A stretch of DNA of 64,000 nt from Macrocystis pyrifera (taxonomy: Eukaryota > Sar > Phaeophyceae > Laminariales > Laminariaceae): NCBI GenBank assembly GCA_031763025.1, contig JASSKH010000003.1, positions 3,710,718 to 3,774,717 of the forward strand, read 5' to 3'. A program made the translations under genes and the position numbers. The notes under the pieces are model-generated. The model was not told the origin of the DNA. It saw nothing but the letters and a program-made list of their open reading frames with translations, and ran no database searches. Below, in pieces: positions 10,501-21,425 of the stretch. Within the stretch, counting starts at the first letter, position 1; each line of letters starts with the position of its first letter.

Positions 10501-12627
10501 ACCGTGCCGTTGTTTCAGTTCGGATCAGAAAATAACGAGAATTTTCTCGGAGTGCGTACTTTTTACGCATAACAGTCATCACTGCCTGCCCCTCTCGAGC
10601 TCAGCAGACCGGCGCTGAAAACATACGCACTGATGGGGATGGGTTGTCAGACCACAGCAGTAGCATCTACAGGCATTACCATCTACCATCTACTGCCTTT
10701 TGCCGTGGAGTTAAAACTTACCCAAATTACAGCTGATGGTTTTCGGCTCTGCTCGTTGTTCACGATTTCCAAGCGAGACAGGTCGAAACGTCACGCAGTT
10801 CGGGGACTGGGGGCGGCAGGCGACAGGCGGCAGGCCGGGGGCCGGGGTCGAGGTTAGGGTGGAGGTCAGGGAGGTGCCTAAACGAAATTTGACGACAGCG
10901 GACGATGGCACGCATGCATACACAAACAGACAAGTGCAGAAGGCAGATTACCATGTTGCCATGCAAATTCTGGATGGGGGTGGCGGGGTGGGCTGAGTTT
11001 CGTTGGGTCGCAAGGAAGAAAAACACAGCGAGCCGTACGATTTCAAAACCTGCACGCTCTTTGCTTACAGCGCCTTGTTTCGCGAAGACGATTGTGCCAG
11101 TGTTGAAGTATAGGCTGCTGCTGCTGGTGGTGGACCCGCCATCATCCACAACTGCGTGCGAGTAGTTCTTGGCCGTCGCGGCGCACCCGTGGGTCGATCC
11201 GTCGACGAAGCCACACCCGTACCCATCGTAGAAGCAGATGGTGATTTCAGGAAACGGGAAGTTATCGTTCTGAACACGCGGGGGTAAAAAGCGGGTGTTC
11301 GCAAGAAGGGAGGAGCGGACGGTGAGAGGGTTAGCTAGCTGCAAATGTGGCGGACCACAAAACCAGCAACCAGACGAACACAACCTAGGTGTTTTCGCTA
11401 GCAGTTAGTCTAGCTTTAGTTGGCAACGAGGGTTTTCGAAGAGAGGTTGCCTCAAGCGAGCGTCTGGGAGCACGAAGACCCTCTTAATCGGGCACAACAG
11501 CTCATCATGCGGTCAGCAGCAACCAAACACAAGAGCGCTCTCGCTGGTCACTCTTCGCGCCTGCGAGCGGAGGTTCTCGCCCGAAATTTCTTGCTATCGA
11601 TGAACGACCACATTATCTCAGCCCATTTACTGCTCCAAAAAAGCTGACCGTACTCTAGTTACAAGTAGTTTGGTCCCGAAATACAGTTTCTCATGGGGAA
11701 AACACGTGTGAGAGCTCTACCTGGTACCGAGTATCATATACCAGTTACTAGGTATCGCTCAAGTTTCTCGTCCATTTCCGTCAGAAGGATGTACTTCGTA
11801 CTACAGTAGTCCATCGGGTGCCGTCTGCCAGATAGCGCGGCACCGCCGGTGTCGCCTCGACTTCATCGCGGAGGCGCAACACCGACCGTTCACGTGGTTC
11901 CCGCACCTCGTCGCCTGGCTTCTTACAGAAAACATGGGCGGCCTACCACCGTGCATATACGGCACGGCACGGCACTGCGCGGTGGTACACACGACGCTTA
12001 AAACATCTGAACACACATAGAGCACGCCTGCCATCTCAACTATAGGAAACATCAGACCCTTCCGTGACGCCTTTCCCCTGTTAATACACCACACTACTGT
12101 ACTGTAAGCCCCCCCCCGTCCTAAGTTACTGTTGTAACATTGCGTCGTAGGTTACTCCGCGTACAGTTTGGGATCAAGGAGGCCTCTCTGCTGCGGCCTG
12201 GGATCACACCCAAACAAGCCGACCCTTCTAATATATCGATGTCGTCGCTCGTTTGTCTCCCGTCCTTTCTGCGGGTTCCTTCTTTTCCTTATAGTCCCCA
12301 AGCTTCTAGCCTAGCCGCTCAAGGGTCCCGCTACCGATGTGTGCTGGCATGTAAGGCCTTGCCAAGCCCTCCCGAAAAGGGGCTCACCCTTCTGGCGTCC
12401 CCTCTTTCCTGATTCAAGATAACAGTAGTATTGCAGCAGTATTGCGCACCGTTAGTTCTGTGCGAGATGTCACGAGAAATAACGCAATCGGCAAGACGTT
12501 GTGCCGATTGTTTTGATGTATTAAACAAGCCACACGTATTAGCGTGGTCATGTTCTCACCGAGAGCCCTATGCTCGTGCTTGGGTTGCGTCGCTTGACCA
12601 CCATCACCCCGATTTGCCACGCCGTGT
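3530..12627 (-). CDS. multi-exon gene: two-TM membrane protein with DEG/ENaC-like signatures (5' end unresolved)
   Basis: Seven minus-strand exons join with consistent phase: 12560-12627, 11069-11269, 9936-9982, 8327-8441, 5767-5862, 4616-4802 and 3530-3831 (stop TGA). They give 337 codons after the first partial codon. All introns are GT-AG, about 0.8-2.5 kb. The order is a basic KRRNPSTS segment, then the FPFPEITIC motif (compare FPAVTIC after TM1 in DEG/ENaC/ASIC channels), a Cys/Ser/Thr-rich ectodomain, IGSLLGSIGGFWELL running into a hydrophobic TM2 (LLVLTWGICFIA), and a basic, Ser-rich cytosolic tail (VIRKKRKTPSPS, SSDSESGER). The junction from SIGGFW into ELLVL splits a codon exactly. 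TM1 and the start are not resolved; an N-terminal exon may lie at 12770-12880. Inferred role: plasma-membrane ion channel or channel-like receptor. The canonical G-x-S filter is not seen, so this could be a divergent lineage-specific family. Confidence 0.6.
3832..4615 (-). other. intron with duplicated TTAGGG-like 53-bp block and 29-C tract
   Basis: Last intron of the two-TM gene. Around 4000-4110 a block of about 53 bp containing GTAGCCCT(A/G)AGAATGAATGG and TTTGGGGTAGGGTTAG occurs twice in tandem. A run of 29 C lies at 4512-4540. Confidence 0.6.
6525..6850 (+). mobile_element. tRNA-derived SINE, full-length copy
   Basis: The head (about 6525-6602) is tRNA-like: an A-box-like CTTGGTAGGTGGTCCGC and a B box GGGTTCAAGTCCCACC. 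A unique body follows from 6640, containing GCGAAAGCGTGAGTTGGCTA, GAACCCTATGCGCGAC and CACGGCTTGTCCAGAAG, and it ends in an AT-rich tail with an (AT)n run at 6848-6870. The 5' and 3' ends of the tRNA-like part do not pair, so this is a SINE, not a tRNA gene. The same head and body recur at 43505-43618 plus 48334-48570, with body fragments near 37555-37668 and 20985-21093. It lies in an intron of the two-TM gene. Confidence 0.8.
7016..7121. mobile_element. MITE (GGGGGACCATAG family), copy 1
   Basis: About 106 bp bounded by inverted TACGGGGGTCCATAGT and ACTATGGTCCTCTGT ends with an AT-rich middle. Same family as 33149-33251, 37672-37870 (tandem pair), 40451-40560 and 55086-55197. Confidence 0.75.
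7690..7900. repeat. dispersed repeat with GATCTA clusters
   Basis: The segment containing CTGCCGGGTGGG and a run of GATCTAAGGGATCTAAATGA-type words recurs at 38630-38800, and a related GATCATGC cluster lies at 6100-6190. Nature unknown; possibly degenerate nonautonomous elements. Confidence 0.35.
8515..8870. repeat. minisatellite, about 56-60 bp unit
   Basis: Roughly six imperfect tandem units, each with GACACAGCAGTGGAGTAGTG followed by an A-rich stretch and CGACGG. It lies in an intron of the two-TM gene (between exons 8327-8441 and 9936-9982). The overlapping minus-strand ORFs are repeat translations. Confidence 0.8.
10007..10084. repeat. short tandem repeat, 20-bp unit x4
   Basis: Four copies of ATGAGGAGGGCGGAGCACAG with minor changes, just upstream (coding sense) of the 47-bp exon 9936-9982. 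Confidence 0.9.
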
Positions 12628-12907
12628 CTGCGTGGACGGAGCGGGTTCGAGAGGGCCAGGCACATCCACCGCGTTACAGCAGTCGCACCAGCGGTAGCGT
12701 CAGCGTCAGCAGTAGAAGCAGCAGGGAAAATGAGACATACATGCATGTTGTTTGCTCTTTTCTGAAGAAGGCACATTTGAAAGCTAGGGAGTTGGCGGAG
12801 CCAGCAAACGCAACGTCACCCAGGACTTTAGACAGAGACCCATGGCTCTCTTTTTGTCCATTGCCTGCCATCGTGGACATAAGAGGGTATGTCTAACCTT
12901 CTTCTTA

Positions 12908-13322
12908 GGGTCGGTATTATCGGAGATTTCTTTCTTCCACAATTTCAAGAATTTCCATAATTTCCAGGTTTTTTTTCGGACATTTCATTTATCGTCCAGA
13001 TTCCTCTGATATATTTTTTCCCATGCGAAATTCAACTTCCTCGATATTTTTCCCTCTAAAGAATTTCACAATTCGTGGCAGAAATCCTCCGTATCTAGAA
13101 ACAAAAACAATAATTCCATACTGTTTTGCGCAATTGTTTAATCTTTCAGATTTTCCTGTTTCATTTTTTTTTCCCAAATATGCGAAGAATAAATTTCCTG
13201 ATATTTTTTCCCGACAAGAATTTTACAAAAAGTGACAGAACGTCTTCGTATTTTTATATCATTTGCTAAAACTTCCAAATTTTGCCTCTTTTGGAAAAAC
13301 GCTCCCCGATAACAACGGCCCT
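12908..13322. mobile_element. MITE with GGGYCGKT TIRs (PIF/Harbinger-like), copy 1
   Basis: Left end GGGTCGGTATTATCGGAGA and right end, reverse complemented, GGGCCGTTGTTATCGGGGAG, flanked by TTA and TCA. About 415 bp, AT-rich interior, no transposase. The TIR style and 3-bp TWA-like flanks resemble PIF/Harbinger MITEs (inference). Confidence 0.6.
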
Positions 13323-13461
13323 CAGTACAGAAATAATGTGACTGGTTCGAATGGAATACAAAACTACACATGAACTGATTGCTGCTGACCGCACTGGTGG
13401 ACGAGACCCTTCCTTTCGACAAACTGACACAGTAAAAAGTGGACAAAAGACAGGCGTCCTA

Positions 13462-13726
13462 AGGGCCGTTAGTATCGGAGAGCGCATTTTTTTTCCATAT
13501 TCTCCATATTTGCTCGATTTATGATTTTCGTATGAAGATACTGAGGCGTTCTGTCACAATTTGGGAATTTTAACTTTGAGGGAAACATGTCAAGAACGCT
13601 TCGCATTCACATAACTAAAAAAAAATGGCTGGAAGCTCTGAAAGTTAACGCGATAAAATTGCACGAAAAAAAATCTTGGAATTTTTGGAAACTTAGGACA
13701 AAAGGTCCTTCGATAACAACGGCCCT
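13462..13726. mobile_element. MITE with GGGCCGTT TIRs, copy 2
   Basis: Left GGGCCGTTAGTATCGGAGAG and right, reverse complemented, GGGCCGTTGTTATCGAAGGA, flanked by TAA and TAG. About 265 bp. Shares TIRs with 12908-13322 and an internal GTGACAGAACG word in opposite orientation. Confidence 0.6.
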
Positions 13727-13951
13727 AGTAAACACCTTTTGCAACGTCGAAAACTCCGCGAGGCGCGGAGTTGTCTATACTCTGTAATCTCTGCGTTCTT
13801 ACTCTATGACCCGAAAGGTGCATACAGGTAGGAAGCAAGTGTCTTTGCGCACCAACTACGGTACTTCCTGCTACGACTCAGATCCGGGTTTACATAGTCA
13901 GCGCTTCTTCCCCTTCCTCGCCCCCCCGTGACGCTAGACATCAGGGTACCG

Positions 13952-13973
13952 TTTTTTTTTTTTTTTTTTTTTT
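13952..13973. repeat. poly-T tract (22 T)
   Basis: An uninterrupted run of 22 T. It could be the poly-A end of a minus-strand retroposon; no TSD was identified. Confidence 0.8.
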
Positions 13974-14537
13974 GGCGGTCGCCCACAGCTGGTCGTCTAG
14001 TTAGATCATTTGTGCGAAGTAAAGAACCTTTACTCTGCACAAGGGAATTGATCGTATCACGTAGTGTTCAAGGTACGGCACCCAAGAAGCAGTTGCATAG
14101 TACTCCCATTGCTGTCTCTGGAAGTGGCCACACCGGAAATTAAACTAACTCATTGAAGCTGTCATCCATATGCAAGTCCGCCTCACAAGCGGTTCTTAAT
14201 AGGATGCAGCTCACCCTTCAGGCGACTCGCCGGACACCTCACGGCGCTTCGCGCTTGGTGCAAGCAATGTCTGCCTGGTCGGTGAAAACCCGACATGCTC
14301 CGTCCCGGCATTGTAGGGATGCGAGGGTCTATGGTCATATGACTACGGCCATGCATGAGATCGAGTACATCACTCCTATCGAGTACACCCCCCGTGACGC
14401 GCAGCGATGACCCGACTGCGGCATGAACGCAGGATTAATAGTTGTAGAAACAGCATTTCGTACTGTAAAAGCCGTACGAAATAGTGGGAAGACGGCCGAA
14501 ACCCCGCAATTTATTCTTGGATATAGTACCAAGACAC

Positions 14538-15045
14538 AAGCTTTTTATTACACGCACGAAATAGTCAACACACACAAAAAAAACTAGGTGTAGTAGACTG
14601 CTGTACTACGGCGGTACAACCACAAATCGATTTTCTACTTTGAGCCGGTCCTACGTAACGAGGGAAAAAAAAAAACGAACATAAAAAATGAAATAAACGA
14701 ATAGACTATCGCTACATCGTAAAAAACGGCAGGCTGACTTCCAAAGTGAAAAACACAATTGATGGAAAAAAGCGAACAAAAAAATAAGAAGCGGAGTTGA
14801 ATTTGTACGCGGTGCAATTTTTGAGGCATGATTGTCATTAAAAAGGCGGGAAGCAGGTACGGGGCAGTCACGCCATCCATTGAAGTTTGCAACAAGATTA
14901 AAGCTTTTTATTAGACGTACGAAACAGTCAACACAAAATATAATACCAGGTATAGACTGCTGTAGTTCGGTACAACAGCAAACCGATTAGCACTCTGAAG
15001 ACCGGTCCTACGAGGTAAAAAAACGATATGTACATAAACTAAGAA
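14538..15045. repeat. two direct copies of an about 150-bp sequence
   Basis: 14538-14690 and 14903-15045 share AAGCTTTTTATTA, CGAAAYAGTCAACACA, TAGACTGCTGTA, GCAAACCGATT-like and CCGGTCCTACG words in the same order. Between them is A-rich sequence without a gene. Confidence 0.65.
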
Positions 15046-15059
15046 CATAACTAAAAAGC

Positions 15060-18000
15060 ATGTGAGTTTTACAGGTCAAATTCAATTAATTAGAAGAAAA
15101 CATCCCGATACCTCCGTTTTGACATCTACTTTTTTCTAAGTTGCAGATCACTTAATTTGTACATAGCGTAGTATCTCTAAGTTCACGTGAGATGCCTGTT
15201 TTGTTCACAACCGACGGAGTTAATTATTTATAGTCACGGGCTCTGCCGACGGAAACTAAACGGCTTAATTTGTTCAGAGGCAGAGAGAAGAGAAGAACAA
15301 CCATATTCGCCCCGTGCCCCCTCCTAGCTTATCGTGATAGGTGTACGAGTACAGCACGGCACTGCTCGCTGCCGATTGATAGGCCTAGAGGCTAGGCCTA
15401 CTGTTGTGGTTTCTCCCGCCCACCCGCCCCTTTCTTCTTTCGAAGGTGGGTGGAACGGAGCGGCCACACCGTATTATAGTTTTAATTTCGTTCGCGATTA
15501 ACTGGTTGCGATTCGGGGCTCTCACTAGGAGAGCGGGGTATGTCAATGGTTTACTACTATCATTGGGGGTCTCGGTCGTCCGAGACTGCGTTTGTTAGAG
15601 CCCCGGCCAGTCGCCTGGGGGGGGGGGAACTCCCGGGTACTGGCAGTACGATAGGCAACGAGAGTCAGCGGCCGGTGTCGCGGCTCTCGTACCACGCCAG
15701 TGGATTCCCCCCCCGACGTCGCAGAGAATAATAATAACATGACCATTCGAAGGACATACAACAAAATGGGTGTCAATTAAACGAAATATTGATTGCCCAG
15801 GGGTGAAAAGGAACATAGGAGGAACTCGGAGCGTTGAGATGAAGTTCCGATAAAGTTTCTACGACCGGTTGGCAAGCGCACGATGGCTCAGGTAGTACAT
15901 GTGGCTGCCACGCGGCTTGTCTGCTAACGGCGCGAGCACATATGGGTAGGATATGACCATGGGGTGCCCTCGCAAGAAACCGGGGGATCAGGACGTGACT
16001 GGCTGCATATTTTACGACATGAGTACCACTCAACATTCAGACGTCTGCCATCGAACAGCGATGGCCGACACACAACTTCTAGAGCATTCCAGAGGGAGCG
16101 GGTTGGACCCCAAGAACCGCCTGCTGTGGAGGGTGCCTCGTGTGTGCGAGTTGTGTCTATCCACCGTCGCTGTCGAACATTATCGCGGGGAATCATGTGC
16201 AGTAGGGGTTGAGTCATTCTGAACAATTGCGCCGCGTACAAAGTGAACTCGGCTTCTTTTCGTTTTGTTTTTCGTTTTATTTTTCGTTTTTTTTCTCTCG
16301 TTAGGGTCGATCCTAACGACACGTATTATATTTCGTTTTTTCTTGAAACTTCGGCATTTCACCGAATTCAGCGAGGGTTGAATCTTATCGGGTTCGTGCC
16401 TCGGTTGGCTCGCGAAATATCGTCCACCCGACACAGAATCGTCACTACAGCAGCAGCGCGCGCGGAAACCATCCATGCGGTGGTCCCACTGGCATCGGCC
16501 TGACTCGTAGGCAGGTGTCGGATGCCTTGGGGAGTGAAATCCGTCACCAACTCGTCACGCTACAACGCCCAACGCTGCAAAGTTCCACTACGAGTATGGC
16601 GGTGATTACTCTCATCAGGTGGCCTCCGTGATCTTCGTCGGTGCACCTTCGTTGACGCGCAAAAGAGAGCCCCATGGATACTTTGCGCTTGCTTCGGTCG
16701 GCCATGGTCTGTGGAGGGCCTTAGGGACGACCCTGGTCAGCCTTGTCTGCTCGTGAGCGGCAGCACGGATAGCACGGCGGAGCTGCCCGATCGTCGTAAC
16801 CCTTGTACCTAAAAACCCTAAAAAAAGCAAGGAATATCTCAAAACTTCGAGGCGACTATACTGTGCTCATACCGCAGTCGGCTTATCGCTGTGCCCCACG
16901 GGGGAGAGAGGAAGGGGGAGAAGCGCTTACTATGTGACCCCGGATCTGAGTCGCTGCAGGAAGTAGTTGGTGCGCAGAGACACGTGCTTCCTACTTGCTG
17001 CTCCGGATCTGAGTCACGGCTAGGGAGGGCGCCGGAGCCGAAACTGGGTAAAGATGAGTTAGATGGATAGCAATAACAACCGCCATTTCCCGTACAGAGA
17101 ACACTGATGCAAAAAAATTAATCAGTTCGTGTTTTCTTTTCTTGATCCAGGGACGCTATGAGTATCTCATGACAACAATACTGCAGTACCTACATTTTCG
17201 AATAAATTTTGATTCGTACTGAAGATAGAGCTAATTACTAATTTTCCGAAAGAGGGGGAAAACGAACACAGTACGAACGCACACACCAAAAACCACCTCG
17301 GAGTTACAACGGATCGGACGACATTCCACGCATAATATCGTTCCGTCCCAATCAGTCGAACCGGTCGTTTACCTCCCAGTAGTCGGGGGAGCAATCGAGA
17401 GCTCGGAAAGTAACAGAGCGGCACTACAAAATCAACTATTTAATCAGTCGAACTCACAGCTGACGTATTTCAAAATTTATAAAAAAATATATACCTGGTA
17501 TATATATAAATGCTTCCCGCGTATGTATGTGTGTGTGTGATGTTGGATGTTGGAAGGAGCACGTATGGAAAGCGAGAGGCTGAACAACATCCTTCCTGTG
17601 ATACTTGAGCGTGTCGCTCCCTATTTAGCAAGTACGTAACTCACACGAAGCGAAACATCCTCATTTTCGTGGTGAATTCTATCAATATCTTGAATATAAC
17701 GGACGTTTTTTATTAAAGATTAGGGTAAAAAATGGTCACTATATTTCGTGGTATACATACTAATAGTACAGCAGTAGTCGAGACCCAAGAGAGGAGTATC
17801 GGTATCCGTAGCTTGTATTCGTGCGAGAAGCACATAGAGTAGCAGCGCTCCGGAACGCAGATAGATACGTATATAACCATGTCGAGCGAACAGGAAACAC
17901 AGCAGTACAACATCGCGCTCGACAAGTTGGTCTTCCGTAGTACAGCACCTGGTGCCATTTCGTCTCCAAGATTTCAGAAAATAAGTAAGCATTGTACGTA

Positions 18001-19640
18001 CCAGCGACTGTATCGTGATCGCAAAACGCGATTTACAACCAACACTGACTGGACTGCAGTCCTAGTTTTACAGCACATTGTCTTGGTTCAGCGCGTAACA
18101 TGGTGGTGATTTTTTTCACGACGATTTTTCAGGAGGCCACAGGAGGGTCGCGACGCGCTTGATCGCCGCACGACAAAAGAAGGTACAACATCACTGTTGC
18201 TTACTGCTGCCGTGGACATCTCGAAAAAGTGCCATGGTTTTTGGTTTGCACACAATACCGCGACGATAAAGTCAACCGTCGACCGGCTCCTTTTTCTGTG
18301 TGGTATCAAGGAACGACGCGCAAGATATTCTATTTTCTTCTAGAATCGCGGTTCGATGTCAAAACACATCCCAACATACGGGTACAATGACAGGGCTTCT
18401 GGTACGTACGACTGCAGGAAGAGGATTCGTCGAGCTGTACAGCAGTACTACTCATGGAATGTGTAGTACTGAATATCAGTGCAAAGAGCAACGTCTAATG
18501 CTATTGATGTGCTTCGAAGAACATTGACCCGAGACCACTCACATCCCACGGCGGCCAAGATGAGGCCACCCCAAACCAGCGTCGCTCGTTGTCTGTGCTG
18601 TGGGACAACATTGGCGGGCTTCCTGGTGGTCGTGAGGCACAACGCAACGCATGCACACACGATTTCGGATGCAGCAATAATCAGGCAGTGAAAACAGAAA
18701 TCCGGCACGTTCAGTGTCCATAGCAGACGAGGCGCTGATACTATTTTCATACCACATTATGCAGCACACGAGCACAGACACGTACCATGTAGCATATAGG
18801 CCAGTCAGTGCCTTGCGAGAGTACCTGGTATGCAACTATAAATATCGAAACTTGTAGTGGTACATCAAGGATATTCGGTTTCGTCAAGACGTCCCTGTCC
18901 GTGGGTGTAGAGGGAATCCGACCTCCAAACAAGGGGTAACGTGAGGTTATTTGGTTAGACGCCGCGTCGAGGCGCACCCCGCAATGTCCCTGCCGTCGCA
19001 ATACACAGGGTTCTGTTGCTGACCACAGGGTAGTTGTGCATACAGCAGTATACCTGGAATATAGGCGCCACCACAAAAAAGAGCTACAAGTAGTAGCACA
19101 TACAACTCGAACATCTGTACTCGTGGTATCACACAGGCGAGACAGATCGATCCCTCTTGAATCAAACCTGACAGGGTTCGATCCCTCATATCTTTACTAC
19201 CAATACCAAATACACACAGCAGTACAGCAGTGCGCGTACAGTACCATCACATCCATCAAGTTACCACCAGGTACGAGCCCTTTTTGACCTCTCTTCAGTC
19301 GAGTGGGAGATCTGGAGCCAGCCTGCCTGCCCGCCGTCTTTGTCGCGTGACTACAGCAGTGCTGAAAGCGTTTTGCCGCAATACTACTGCTGCAGATTGG
19401 TATGTGTCGACACCTGGTTTACACTGCAGTACCGTACATCATCAACGTAAAAAGTCGACCGTGGCCACATAGCGCACCCACAACCATTTGCCTGCAGCAA
19501 CAGGAACGATTCGTGTCAAAACCAGTGCTTCGCGGAGACACAAACAAGCAGCCAAAATACTAAAATAATCTTCACCTCTGGAATTAATAGGTACACTGCA
19601 GCTATGTCTACAACGTACTATACTCGCACTGTGCTGTACG
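15060..19640. other. long stretch with no supported gene
   Basis: 4.6 kb in which no ORF combines protein-like composition with paired splice signals. The longest (15953-16222 plus, 15924-16322 minus) overlap each other and are unconvincing. The sequence is punctuated by many copies of TACAGCAGTA/CTACTGCTGTA and TACCTGGTA/ACCAGGTA words. Confidence 0.5.
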
Positions 19641-19991
19641 GGGGTGGCATCGTATTCCAAACAGACTCGCGTATGTACGAGGTATAAGACGGTACACGCC
19701 CAGAAGCAGGTTCGAGGAGCAGGGCAGGAAGTAACCCAAAAGCTAAAAAAGACCGTTCTTGCCCCAAGTAAACACCCCCCCGCCCCCGTCGTTGCGCGTT
19801 CAAAGCCAACAGACACGTATGATACGAGGTACAAAAGTATCATGGATTGGACGCAGGTAGTGTGCCGGGAACCACGCAGATGTAGAGGTCCTTCTCGTAT
19901 TGTACTGATTCAGAAGTATTCATATAGCTCACCACATCGTTTACAGCCCCTCTGTCCTCCCGTCTCGCAGGTAGCGGTTCCCAAGGTGTCT

Positions 19992-19992
<1 letters not shown>

Positions 19993-20059
<67 letters not shown>
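19993..20059. repeat. (CAG)n microsatellite
   Basis: About 22 CAG triplets with one CAA interruption near the right end. All six frames give homopolymer proteins (Ala, Ser, Gln, Cys), so the ORFs covering it are not taken as genes. Confidence 0.95.
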
Positions 20060-20984
20060 GGCGCCCTCCCGCCAACGGCAAGAACCCGTCACGGTGGCAC
20101 AACGAACAACCTGATACCTGATGGACCTCCCTCCTAGCTGATTGAACCCTGGGGAAATAAATCCCAGCAAGCAGTCGTAGGCAGGGTGTGTACAATAACC
20201 CGAGCGGCACTGCCGGTCAGTTTTGGTTTGTCCTGGATGAACAAGGTTCACGCCAGGCCTTGCGACGTCTTGATGAGCTGAGCGGCCTGCGCCCACGCAG
20301 GAGAACGCACCCAGCGCGGCTGATGGTGATGATGATGGTGGTGCGGTGCGGTATGTACCATGCAGCCGACACACAGAGCCAAGGTTCACGCGCGGGGGCG
20401 TGGGCCAGATACACGCGTGTACGTGTGTAGTAGGAGTATGTTCGAGATATCGCACTGAGCGCACCAGGAAGAATCCAAATTTTAGCAGCAATGAACCGAG
20501 CGGGACTGTCTACTATAATAACCAAGACTGCAGTTCCGCGTTGGGGACAAACTACTTGGAATTTAAATGATTTGTGCCAAAAAGGGACTGCGGTCCTAAA
20601 AAGGTCGGTAGCTCCTACGTTTTTAATACTTGGAAACAGTGTGAGACGCGAGACTTGGAACGTTCTGCGTTTTCGTACTCGTTGTATACATACAAGTAAA
20701 ATGTAAATGTTCTAAATTTCCATTTTTGAAATATTTTTTACTTGAAGATACAGCAGGACGGCCGGTGTGATTTTGGATTCTTCAACGAAGAAATAAGATA
20801 CGATCCGTACGTTTCAGATTTCTACGAGTACTACACTTGTTACAGCAGTATGTATTACAGCAGTATGTACTCGTACATACGGCCGGCAAAAAAAAACAGT
20901 TGAAAAAACCCAACAGATGTTCCGCCGTCCCTGCTCAGGGTTTTGAAAGCGAGAGCCCGGCACCGGTCCGAAATCGACGGAAAT

Positions 20985-21093
20985 CGATGAGACGCGGGGA
21001 AACCGAACCCTACGTCGGCGAGTATCGAACCGGGGGGGAAAAGGGACGGCACCTCACCGCCACAACACCACGGCTTAAAGGCTGCTGAAGGTA
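20985..21093 (+). mobile_element. SINE body fragment (6525-6850 family)
   Basis: Matches the SINE body in order: GATGAGACG, GAACCCTACG, CGGGGGGGAAAAGGGACGGC, CACGGCTT, GAAGGTAAAACCTC. The tRNA-like head is absent. It sits 75 bp left of the Ty3/gypsy 5' LTR. Confidence 0.6.
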
Positions 21094-21164
21094 AAACCTC
21101 ACAATTTTTTTGCTGGCAATTACAGTAGTACCTGGTACAGCAAGTGAAAAACTAATACTTTTAC

Positions 21165-21168
21165 AATC
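21165..21168. repeat. target-site duplication AATC (left)
   Basis: AATC directly precedes the 5' LTR and recurs directly after the 3' LTR (26926-26929). Confidence 0.75.
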
Positions 21169-21400
21169 TGTAGCCAAAAGATACCAAGCCGTGGAGGTTT
21201 CAGTGTAATCGCATGTGTGAGTGGAGCAGTGGCCGGGGATCCTGTGTGATGTCCCCTAGCCACCTGGCTCGTGGTCCGATGAGGATCACTCCGTGATAAT
21301 ACAAGCTCTAAGAACAAGACTTACTGAGTGCGAGGCCAGCGAGACTGGTGGAGTCCCTCGCTGGAAGCCCTCTTGCTGATATCATCTGGCAGAGGCCATA
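21169..21400 (+). repeat. 5' LTR of Ty3/gypsy element (232 bp)
   Basis: 232 bp from TGTAGCCAAAAGATACC to CAGAGGCCATA, identical by eye to the 3' LTR at 26694-26925. The 3' terminus is ATA rather than the usual CA. A 14-bp perfect palindrome (AATATCTAGATATT) spans the LTR/leader junction at 21400-21413. Confidence 0.92.
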
Positions 21401-21425
21401 ATATCTAGATATTCCGGAACTTCTG

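Noticed and set aside
11290-11420. TM1 exon (VVFVWLLVLWSATFA) of the two-TM gene
   Set aside because: Hydrophobic and well placed, but no GT donor follows and the segment reads equally well as a polypyrimidine-AG acceptor.
15953-16222. 90-codon plus ORF
   Set aside because: Overlaps a longer minus ORF, no domain, no splice context.
19910-20491. 193-codon minus ORF with poly-Ala
   Set aside because: Driven by the (CAG)n tract; no domain or splice support.
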